Of a stretch of DNA of 64,000 bases, positions 11,265-20,735 are shown piece after piece (position 1 is the stretch's first letter; each line of letters starts with the position of its first letter). The notes beneath the pieces are model-generated. The model saw only the letters and a list, made by a program, of their open reading frames with translations. It ran no database searches and was not told where the DNA came from. Location: NCBI GenBank assembly GCA_035610365.1, contig CM069432.1:5270001-5334000 (forward strand), written 5' to 3'. Both the position numbers and the translations under genes were made by a program. The stretch comes from Aquatica leii. Its lineage: Eukaryota > Arthropoda > Insecta > Coleoptera > Lampyridae.

Positions 11265-11509
11265 TAAACCTGTACCTACCAACTGAGGTGCAATGTATGA
11301 CGCAGTGGGCTGTGGTTCCTCTGAGGGCCCCTCAACCACTGTCGTCTCTTCGCACTCCATACTGGTTGCCTCCTCTCCTATGCTTGATCTATATTAATCA
11401 AATTCTTATTGTTCCGTTCCTTGTTCTTAGACTTTCTTTCTTCCAGTTTTTTTATTCGTGCACTTTCTGCAACATCAATGCCTCTGATATCCATTCTTCT
11501 AACTGATCT
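11256..11509 (-). pseudogene. LINE ORF1 C-terminal remnant
   Basis: Minus-strand reading gives an acidic tail, MECEETTVVEGPSEEP, ending VGTGLNS and a TAA at 11256-11258, which overlaps the opening of ORF2. Further upstream a charged, lysine-rich stretch (ARIKKLEERKSKNKERN) lies in another frame. No zinc knuckle is visible. The identity rests on position and overlap with ORF2. Confidence 0.4.
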
Positions 11510-11517
11510 TTGATCTA
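11510..11517. repeat. LINE target-site duplication, right copy (TTGATCTA)
   Basis: Pairs with 7606-7613 and marks the 5' end of the LINE. Confidence 0.65.
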
Positions 11518-12542
11518 AAACGAAATTTTGTTCTATAACAGGCACTTTTCGGGATTCCTCCTATTAATGGAGGAGGAAACGAGATTATGTGGCGTTTAAA
11601 TACTTCAGAACTTATTAGTGATAAAAAATACAAAAATACTCATTTTGTTGCAAAATATTGGATTGCTAGTATTTTGAGGTATGTTAATATAACAAAAAAA
11701 CATCGAATATTCTAAAAAACCAAAAATTCATCGCCTTGTAAAGGGCAATAGATATCAATTGTTTTTGTTCTTTTTTTTCTGGGATCTAACCGTACGTATA
11801 TGCACATTTTGCGACCTATTGGATTTAAAAATTTTGACTTTTATTTTTTCGGCCCAGCCTAATGACCATATACTTTGCAAAATCGGGTTTATGTATGATT
11901 AAATTTGTGTGCATTTATACCGGGTGTTAACAAGATCTTTGATTTGAGCTGTCGTTCTTTTATCACACTCGTGCATGTCCGAAAGGTACTAAGCTTTGTT
12001 GGTTGCTTTCTTCTAGAATTGGTTAAAGCTTAATTTAGTGTCAAATATTTAACTTTATATTTAGTTTTTTCTCACAATTGAAGTCTTTTTAGGTCTTTTT
12101 TTTTCTCGACGCACATTATTTTTGGACAATTCTTATGGTTCGTTGCATCAGACTTGAAACAATATTTTTTAATAATTAGAACGGTATTGTCATCTGTGTA
12201 TTTTTACGCTCGTTTACTTTCATTTCTACGGTCCTCCTTGCGGAGATGTGGGCTCATAACGGACGTCCCTGGAAATCGTTAAAAATAACTTGAAGTACTA
12301 GGTGTAATTTAATAATTTTTTAATGATGGTTACAAGGTAATCTTTTGAAAAACAACCTTTTTATTTATATTGGACTTATTTAGTTTGCCACAGAACTAAC
12401 TCAAACACAGTAATGCTATTTTTTTGCACACTGTACGATAGAGACACAACAATAATATTTAAAACCTTCAAATAAAAAAAGGCACTCTTGATTTACATTG
12501 ATGAAATGAACTGTTAACGAAAACAACAGTAACGTAACAAGG
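11518..12542. other. AT-rich stretch; start holds the split end of the transposase relic
   Basis: The first roughly 30 bases on the minus strand continue the transposase frame (IEQNFVLD). The rest shows no recognisable gene, only T-runs and short ORFs. Confidence 0.5.
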
Positions 12543-12670
12543 GTCGAAAGTAAGGAATAGCGTAAAGAACCACAATGCAACGCGAGGCCGCACGGCCGAG
12601 TTATGCTATGATACTTTCGACGAGAGTTACGTACATTATTTTTTGTGCTGCCTTTTGTAAAATAACATTC
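12543..12670. repeat. nested hairpin element, copy 1, next to Helitron relic
   Basis: Outer arms GTCGAAAGT (12543-12551) and ACTTTCGAC (12613-12621) enclose a GC-rich inner palindrome, GGCCG-CA-CGGCC (12586-12597). The stretch from 12598, beginning GAGTTATGCTATGA, is repeated nearly identically at 37964-38035, with the same outer arms. It lies just past the 3' end of the Helitron helicase remnant, where a Helitron terminal hairpin would be expected. Confidence 0.6.
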
Positions 12671-12783
12671 TTTTTTGAAAAAGATTACTAGAAATATAAA
12701 GTTGGGATACGCTAGCAGATAAACAATATTTTGAGTTTTTTCAGTAGGTGTGTAAACATAAAGATTTTTCGGCGTTCCAACTC

Positions 12784-13790
12784 TTAGCGATTTGCCTTAT
12801 TGATGGTTATGGCAAAAGACGGACGCACTGAAAACTGTAATCGCTTGAAATCGAAATGCGAATCGGTTGAAATCATTGGAATTTGTGGTATCAACACATC
12901 TTTTCTTTTACATTTGCCGCTAATGATTGTGGCTTCGATTAATTTCGTTTTTCGTCTTGTTCCGTAGCACAATTTCGGTGGATCTAAGTTGCGAATGAGC
13001 ATCAACCGTGAACCAACTTTTAAAGTTAACATATGTGGTGACATTCCAGATGGTTCTAAAGAGTTAAGAAACTCTATTGGTTAGTTGATAGCTTGTTGCT
13101 CATCTTCATCATTCTTCGGAGCCAAAATTGCACGTTTGCAAAGCCAATAATGATTTTTGAAATAGCTTGCAATGTCGGGAAAAACTATCTGCGCAACATT
13201 TTGAATTTGATAAAGTTTGGAGGAAAAGATATTATACGTGTAGTCGGATCAATCGGAGGTTTTCCATCGCCCATATCCAAAATCTGTTTGGCGAATATTT
13301 GCGCAGCAGCATCTTGAAGTAAATGCATATTTGTCGACAATGTAACTTTTTCTACATGTCTCCAAAGATATAATCGGCTGATGTTGATCTTGGAATCACT
13401 GGTAAATTTTGAAAATTATTAACAAGAGAGTACGATCAAGAGTTTAAAGAGATTTCTTGTGCGCTATAGTGCATTCATCGCATACAGTAAGTGAGTTTGT
13501 TTTTAATACTGCAGTCATGCCAGAATATCCATCCTCACCATGAGTTTCATCAATCAAATCGCGTGAATATGATTTTGTGCATTTGCCGTTTTTTATACAA
13601 GGCTAATTCATATTCAATGCTCCGCATGGGCCGTGAATCATGTTCTTGCAGACGTCAAAAAGTATTGGATCTTCTTGTTGATTCGGTAGTTCAGCAGATA
13701 AAACACTATCGATTTGAGTTGGAACAGTTTTTTTTGTCAGCCAATCTCAGTTGAGTTATTTGAGCAATTCCTTCATTCCTTGGAAGCGTT
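12784..13790 (-). pseudogene. Helitron Rep/helicase remnant
   Basis: Minus-strand frames give, in order: a Rep-side segment (SVLSAELPNQQEDPILF, MIHGPCGALN, NGKCTKSYSRDLIDETHGED); then a Pif1-like helicase with the Walker-B stretch VCDECTIAHKKSL; then NLPVIPRSTSADY, LWRHVEKVTLSTNMHLLQD, FAKQILDMGDGKPPIDPTTR, LCKRAILAPKNDEDEQQAIN, and the C-terminal block LKVGSRLMLIRNLDPPKLCY through FKRLQFSVRPSFAITINKA. This order is specific to Helitron helicases. The Walker-A region and most of the Rep domain are deleted between DETHGEDGYSG and the Walker-B block. Stops and frameshifts are common. Rolling-circle DNA transposon, dead. Confidence 0.75.
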
Positions 13791-15090
13791 CTTTAATTTA
13801 TGTTTCTTCTTAGTGATGGCCGTTGAAATTTCTTTGAATTATTTTTTATAAACCTTGATCAGCCAACTAAGCAAACATCGAAATTAGGGTGTACTCGCTG
13901 CGTTAAAATAAATTATTTGCAAATTTATTTTTTGCTTTTCTATATTTAGAAAACACGATGCATAAAATAAAAAATAAGAAAATTAATAGCCACTTACCTG
14001 GTTATACAATTACGTTGCACTAAAACTCGATATAAAAATTTAAATTCCGCAAACTGCAAACACGAAATCCAAATGCATATTAGTAAAGAAAAGTTTCCTT
14101 ATTCTTGTTTAGGGTCTATATAACTCAGTACCCAAAAGCAGGTAAACAATATACTTTTTTAATGTTGCAAAGAATTCTACGAAATTTACTAAAAGGTACT
14201 TTGTGTAAACCCGTTTAGAATGCCACAAAAATATTTGGAAAAGGTTACCTCTAAAATCATAAACACTACTAGTAATTTTACAGCAAAATTACAATACGTT
14301 GTCTCAAATTTCTTTGCAAATTACTAGTTTTAATTATAACGTAATTAGTTTTTCAATTCAATTCAAACGCAGATATCTCGATCTCATATTCTCCTTGTGT
14401 AATTTTTTAATAATTAAATTGCGTTTCTTATACAATTTTTAACCGATTACATACTATGATTTTGGATTACTTTTTATTCATATATACGCACATAAAAATA
14501 ATTTTTAAAATAAGCATATTTAGATCGTGAGAACATTTAAAGAACACGTTTAACATCTATAAATACGTGAATTTAAATTACAGTTAAAATTGAGCAGAGT
14601 TAGATAATAATTAAATATAAATATTAGCTCTATATATAATGTCAGTCAAACTTTGAAAAACATTAGTGACTTTAGAATACACGAACGACATTGTTGGTAC
14701 ATATTCTTCTTGTTTTTATCTAGTTTTACAATATTTAGAATATATTTTCTACATCTTGCAATAAGTATATAGAATTAAAATATTTACCAGATGTCATGTA
14801 AACCTTGAAAACATTTGTAAGGTTTTAAAATGTATCAATGATATTGTACGTATATATTTTTAAAATATTAGTATTATACACTTTAACAATATCAAAAATA
14901 TATATATTAATTACACCAAGCAATATTCAGCCGACTTGAAATATTGTACCAAGATCATTAGAATATCGTACATATATTTTGTGCTACCAGGGAACTTATT
15001 ATCTCGTTTTATACTACAATCTCTTTAACAAACAAAAATCAACAGTGTGATTTTTTTTTAAATTAATAAATAACATAATTGATTGTTCTA
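13791..15090. other. AT-rich non-coding stretch
   Basis: No ORF with recognisable content; homopolymeric A/T runs and scattered ATATAT. I see nothing functional. Confidence 0.6.
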
Positions 15091-15094
15091 ATCT

Positions 15095-15909
15095 TGTAAT
15101 ATAAAATAAAATTATATTAAATTATTATTGGAACAAAATTATTTTTACCACGACAACTGTCGGAACACAGACCTTTGGGTGTGAGCTTGAATGAAACAAA
15201 TGTACTTAGGTGTGAATTTCTTGTAATTTATATGCAACTACAAAATTATTACACTAACTATTTACATTAAAGAGAAAAAACACTATTTGGGCGCCAACCA
15301 CCTTTAAATTGGTGATAAATAAAAACATTAAACCTCTTATAACTAACTATTAATTGTTATTAAATTCAAAAGTAATAAACGTTGCAAAATATTTATTTCG
15401 AACAGTTTTTATAATTGAATAAGGGACAATTTAATTAATTTGAATTTAAGGCGTAATCATATATCAATAATAAAGTTAATAAATCTAAGCTGACTCACTA
15501 AATCAAATGTTACGTTATTGCAGATTTATTAATAGCACATTCTTCACGCAAATGTTAAGCTTTCTCCTTCTGGTTTTTATTCCACATGAAACACTTGAAT
15601 TACACACAACGGCCTTGAATGTATCTTTTGTTAAAGTATTGCGTCACATTACGAAAGTGCAGTAATTAGTTAGGAGTAGGAAAGAAGAAAAATTAATTTA
15701 TTTACCTTTTTACAGCATTATTAAAAATTGTCTTCCTTTCATCACTCAAGACGTATCAAACCCAACGTGGTTAAAAATAAAAGTGTCGAACAAAGGTCGA
15801 TTGTCGAAAGCAAGCACGACGCGCCGTTTCCAAACTGAATAAATCTAAATGCAAGATTAGTTGCATAAAATTGAATTTTAAATGTAATGAATCCTAACGG
15901 GACGTTACA
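15095..15909 (-). mobile_element. solo LTR of a gypsy element (family A), with 4-bp TSD
   Basis: Begins TGTAATATAAAA and ends GGGACGTTACA, so the termini form TGTAA...TTACA. The 4-mer ATCT lies on both sides (15091-15094, 15910-15913). Internal blocks such as CACAGACCT-TGGGTG and CACCTTTAAATTGGTGATAAAT recur at 27075-27815, 43747-44225 and 62661-63707. No internal coding region remains, so LTR-LTR recombination has removed it. Strand is set from the relatives, whose primer site and polypurine tract place the genes on the minus strand. Confidence 0.8.
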
Positions 15910-16059
15910 ATCTGCCAACTTCTTTGCTCCTAGTCACCTTTCTCTAAAATAAATTTACTTTATAAAATCCTTATTAGTATAATCGATCGTAATATTTACG
16001 GTATATCAGGTAGGTGTGATATATATTTAGTGCTACGATTCCTATGATTATTATAACGC

Positions 16060-16310
16060 ATTGGCATCAATTTGAACCCATCGACGCGTGGGCCAGAATA
16101 ATCAGGCAACATTGAATTGGACCATTTGTATTGCCAAGAAGAACTTTATTTGGAATTTCGTCAGAAAAATTTGCCAGAACTTTTAGAAGATCGAACTCTG
16201 GCAATACGGCGTGGTATGTTCATGAATGATGGGACCTAAACAGATACTTCGAAAATTGATGGATAGGGAGATAAGGACTAGATCACCTGACCTAAATCCA
16301 TATAATTTTT
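16060..16310 (+). pseudogene. mariner/Tc3-like DDE transposase relic
   Basis: Plus-strand frames read HWHQFEPIDAWARIIRQH then IGPF, LYLEFRQKNLPELLED, LAIRRGMFMNDGT, and after a gap RSPDLNPYNF. The blocks IGPF, LPELLED, W/GMF-HDGAP and RSPDLNP-DFF are the signature of a DDE transposase family widespread in insects. The expected HDGAP reads NDGT, and stops break the frame. Only the catalytic half survives. Confidence 0.6.
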
Positions 16311-16314
16311 TGTT

Positions 16315-16400
16315 TTCTTGTAAGGAAAGTATAGCGATCGTAATCTTTTTTTCAAAAAAATTTATTGCATAATTTTACGTTTCAAGGTCTCCTGAATCAG
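16315..16400 (+). repeat. interspersed repeat with GGAAAGTATAGCGATCG leader, copy 1
   Basis: GGAAAGTATAGCGATCG followed by a T-run, AATTTTACGTTTCA and GTCTCCTGAATCAGAAAAA is repeated at 40228-40325, where it abuts the truncated end of a gypsy pol relic. Confidence 0.6.
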
Positions 16401-16436
16401 AAAAATGTATTTTTGATTTTGGGTGTCTGTGTGTGT

Positions 16437-16735
16437 AACTTGAAATTTGGTATGGAGCTGGTTGCTCATATTCTCTCGGTTCTATCAAAAGATGGGCCTG
16501 ATAAAGAAACCGGAAGTGGGTGTATCCGCCATTTTTAACAGTTTTTCTTATATAATTTTGTACGTATGTAAATTATTCGAATGATTTTTACAGTTTCTTA
16601 TAGAGTTAATTCTTCTTAACAATTTATTCAAATAAATTTTTTTCCTAAGATTAACAGTTTATTAGATATTTGATTTATAATTGAAAGTGAATTCCATATA
16701 TAATCTTAGGTTGGAATCCTGCCTACGATTTTTTT
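16437..16735 (+). repeat. direct repeat, copy 1 of 2 (about 453 bp apart)
   Basis: Starts AACTTGAAATTTG and contains CTGATAAAGAAACCGGAAG, then CTTATATAATTTTGTACG; ends near TCCTGCCTACGA. The same order recurs at 16890-17165 with scattered substitutions. Confidence 0.65.
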
Positions 16736-16889
16736 TAGAAAAAAATTTCATATCTTGAAAGGAAAGCAAGATACGTTAAAAAAAAACAATTTTTCTCTAA
16801 ATTTTTTTGGTTTGTTTATATACGGAGTGCTGTATACTTAAATTATCTTTGGATGTACTCACGATAACTCTCGAACCAAAAGTCTTAGT

Positions 16890-17165
16890 AACTTGAAATT
16901 TGACGTAGAGTTGGCTTTTTATATTCTCTATGCTTTGTCAAAACATTGGTCTGATAAAGAAACCGGAAGTGGGTGTATCTGCCATTTTTAACAGTTTCTC
17001 TTATATAATTTTGTACGTATGTAAATTATTCGAATTATTTTCAGTTTCCCAACAATTTATTCAAATAAAAAAATTTCTAACATAAACAGTTTATCAGAAA
17101 TTTAGTTTGTAATTTAAAATGAGTTCACAAATATATTATAGTTTCGAATCCTGTCTACGACGATT
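16890..17165 (+). repeat. direct repeat, copy 2 of 2
   Basis: Partner of 16437-16735: same landmarks (GATAAAGAAACCGGAAGTGG, TTTTTAACAGTTT, TCCTGTCTACGA) in the same order and orientation. Confidence 0.65.
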
Positions 17166-20100
17166 CCTTTTTACTGATTTACTGAAGGGGTAAGTATTAT
17201 CGAGGCGCACAAATATGCTAGGAAATCAATACAAACGTATACATATCACTTCAAAATGGTTTTATTACAACATAACCTTAAAAAAATATATAGATATTCC
17301 TTCATCATTCCTTATAGGAAAGTCGTGTTGTGACACCAGTTTTTTTTTTGTAGGGCTACTTAAAAACCAGTTATGTTAATCTAATAGACAGTCGAGAAAA
17401 CTTATGGGAAATGATTAGTTTCCATTGTTGCGAAATAGAAACTAATGTTGAGGCATTGTGGTGTGTTCAACAATCTTTAATTTTTAGAGCTAAGGAATGC
17501 AGTAGCAAGAGCTCTTGTTGAACCGACATATAAAATTATTTAATAATAACCATATTGAACAAAAATATTTTGTTTTTGTAAACAGTTTATTTTATCGATG
17601 TCGATCAAGTGTAAGGTACACTTGAAGGTTTAAGCTGTCTAAAAATATTTCTATGGTACAGGGTATAGAGAAATATTCTTCCTGTGTTTGAGCTAGTCCA
17701 TCTCTGACAAACTAAATAAGCCAAAGGTGAATAAAAGGTTTCAGGTTAAAGAGATTCACCTAGTAAATATTATATTAAAAAAAGATTAAAAAAACAGCTG
17801 GTATTTCAAAGGGTTATTTTAAAACAAACGATTTTCAGGGGCGTGGGAAAAATAGTGTATAGTAACTTTATATTATTTTTATGTGTCCTATCTGAATCCG
17901 AAATTTTTTTTCCATATTCTGAGGCACCCTGCAGAAAGCTGTGTACTACCAGGTTTTATAATAAAGGCGATTACATTTTGGGTTACAGTACCCGTTTGTT
18001 TTATAATTTTTCTTTTGTCGCTTAAGGAACAGTCAATTTTATATGTGTTTACTCAGTTCACATGAGTTACATTTGGGCGTCAATCTAGAAGCAGAAAAAA
18101 TGTTAAGATTTGACATTCTTTGAATTGTTTGGTTTTGTCGTGTTTGACAGGATTGTTTCTAGCTGTATCTAAAAAAATCTTGGCTATTCAGATTGCACGA
18201 CCATAGCGGTCGATGGATGATGAAAAACAACATGGTTCTAAAAACCACACCAAATTTGTGTTTTTTTTATTTTTCTAGGATTTGTAGATCTGCATATGCA
18301 CAGTTTTGTTAATTGATTTATAAAGTTGAGAATTGATTTTGTAAAACTTGCAATGTATAATCAACTTACGTACGACTTAAATTAGGGAGATACCGTCTAA
18401 CTCTACCCGTAGCTGGAATATATCTAAATTTTCTCAAACATTGATAAGTGGATCGAATCGATTATAAGTTGCGCCGGATACTAGGCAACACACCGTACAA
18501 TAAGCTGACCCCTGTTGGTCTAAACTTTTACATAAGCAGAAAGTATGAATTTATAGTCGCAAATTTAAAATCGCAGACAAACAAAACAATTTAAACCTTC
18601 GAGACTCAACGCCCACTGCATATGAGTTTGTGAAGCACAAAATGATCGTATTATTAATTGTGTTAACCTAACACGTCGTAAATTTGAAATAGTAATACTC
18701 ACAGTTAGGTTTTATCCAGTAGGGGATTAGCTAATTCCGTACTTGAGTTACCTAAAAAGTAATATTAAATCCAGTAAAGTTCCCCTTTAGCTTCCAACCA
18801 TTTGAAATCGCAAATGCCACCTGTTCGTTATCTTCAGTGATAACGGTCAACATGTGGTAAGTACCAAAATCCGGTACAGACAATTAGCACAGAATCAAAT
18901 TAAACCCCCAATAAAGAGAAATTTACAAAACTTACCCCGATTTAGCCTTCACAAATTTAATCGCATATTCGCGTGAAACGATCTAAAGCTGAAGGTTGTA
19001 CCGAGCGTAAAAATACAGAGCTCGTCGATGGTCTTACAGGAAGTGAAATTAAATATGCTGTCTAAAATTTGACATTTCGACGAAAGAGTAGGGAGTTCTA
19101 AGGACAAGTTTCACGAGACTTCTTTTCAGTTTTTATACAGGGTCTATACAATTTTAACTATTTTTAATTGATTAGCTCCATTTTTAAGACAAAATACAAT
19201 AGTTAATTACTAATTTTTATTCCACGAAATATTTTATTATATAATTTACATAACTTTTTGTTTCGTGGTATCTTATTCTCTCGGGAGTTTGTTAAATGTG
19301 TTTCATTTTGAAACCGCAGTAGTCGGGTAATGTTAACTATCGAAAATAGAAACTTAATAAAGGAATGGATTTTTTTTGCGGTTTATGTTTGATTCTCGTA
19401 CTATTTGCCGAGTAATTAATTTGTGCGAAAATAAATTAAAATGTAAAAAAGAGGTCAATGGCCAAAAAGGGATCAATGCTGCTAATTATAGTGGGTTAAC
19501 CCCGTCCCCATTTGTCGATTTTATATGAAAACCCTAGGACTAGCAGGTCGAAACACATATTTACAAAGCAAACAAATTATAATAACCGTGCGCAAACAAG
19601 CCGTAGCAACGGATCAGAGGACGGAATTAAGGACCATTGAGCCCTCATTAGCTAATGATAGATGACGCGCTGTGAGCGCAAATTACACACTTGGCGGTAG
19701 AAGAGAGCACGTCGACGGCGCCATGATGCCGCCGTCACACGGCGACGCCAGCATATGATCATTTACAATTTATTACATAGCAATCAAGATTCTACATTTA
19801 TTACGTACATTTGATAATGTGTGTTGTCAATTTATGGGTTTTATGCTAACGCTGTTACCGAGAGGGAGAAAAGATGTACACGTCACGATTTTTCACTAAA
19901 TTTCTAAATCCAATAATTGTTAAGTTTGTGTATCGTTGAATGTAATGAATAATTTTGGAATTTCACGTATAATTTGTTAATGTAAATCCAAAGTAAATGT
20001 AGTTTTTGTATGCTTCGCTTAGAAAATGAAGTTTATTTGTTTGTCGGTTTGTCTTTTTAAAACCTTTGTCGAGCTTTGAAGCTTTCACTGCGACGTCCTA

Positions 20101-20735
20101 AATAAGAAACCGCTTTGTTTTTTGCTTCTAAATTACAACAAGAAATGAGCTTATGAGTATGTCATTTGATTTTTTAACGTTGCATTTTATTTTTACGTCT
20201 TCTAATTAGATAAAAGAATTTGATATTTTTGAAATAAATTTAAAATGTGTTGAGCATCGACTTATTTTAAATTAACATAATAGGAGTGAAAGATTATTTT
20301 AAAATAAATTAAAAATCCACTTTCAAATTTACGTAATACTGTGACTTTTGCGAAATCACTATTATTGAAAGTGCTTAAAATTTGAAATGTTGAAAGGGTT
20401 GTATTTCTATGTTAGTTGATTGAAATACTTAAGAATTTTATTTAGACGTTTCAATATTGGGGGGTTACAGTTAGAGTAATTGGAATGTTTGACAAGATTA
20501 GCTTTGAATTGCAATGGAGTTTACATCTTATTTAAAAATGGTTAGATTATCTCACACTGTAAGCTTCAATATATGCTTTTTTTAAATATTTTTTAGAATA
20601 ATATAAGCCGCTTTTGATTTATAAATTTTTGGGGGACATATAATTGTATAATGTATGTAATAAGGTATGATGTAACTTATTTTACTAAAACTATAACACA
20701 ACACGACAAACTCAGAAATTATAACTAACTAATAA
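17166..20735. other. AT-rich non-coding stretch
   Basis: No gene I can support. A short CpG-rich patch lies at 19660-19760. A weak BEL/Pao integrase-like reading (VIFSDNGQHVV) lies near 18790-18850, too short to call. Confidence 0.55.

Larger units (their letters stand above)
7614..11509 (-). mobile_element. 5'-truncated RNase H-bearing LINE (I/Loa/R1-like group)
   Basis: A non-LTR retrotransposon of about 3.9 kb on the minus strand. It holds the end of ORF1, then ORF2 with endonuclease, RT and RNase H, and a short 3' region ending in AAATAACAAATAA rather than a long poly-A. It is flanked by 8-bp TSDs and sits inside the transposase relic. The 5' end at 11509 cuts ORF1, the usual result of incomplete reverse transcription. 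RNase H downstream of RT restricts it to LINE groups such as I, Loa, R1 or Jockey relatives; I cannot choose firmly. Confidence 0.85.

Noticed and set aside
17843-18065. Overlapping 60-codon ORFs
   Set aside because: Two frames of the same AT-rich stretch are open by chance; no domain.
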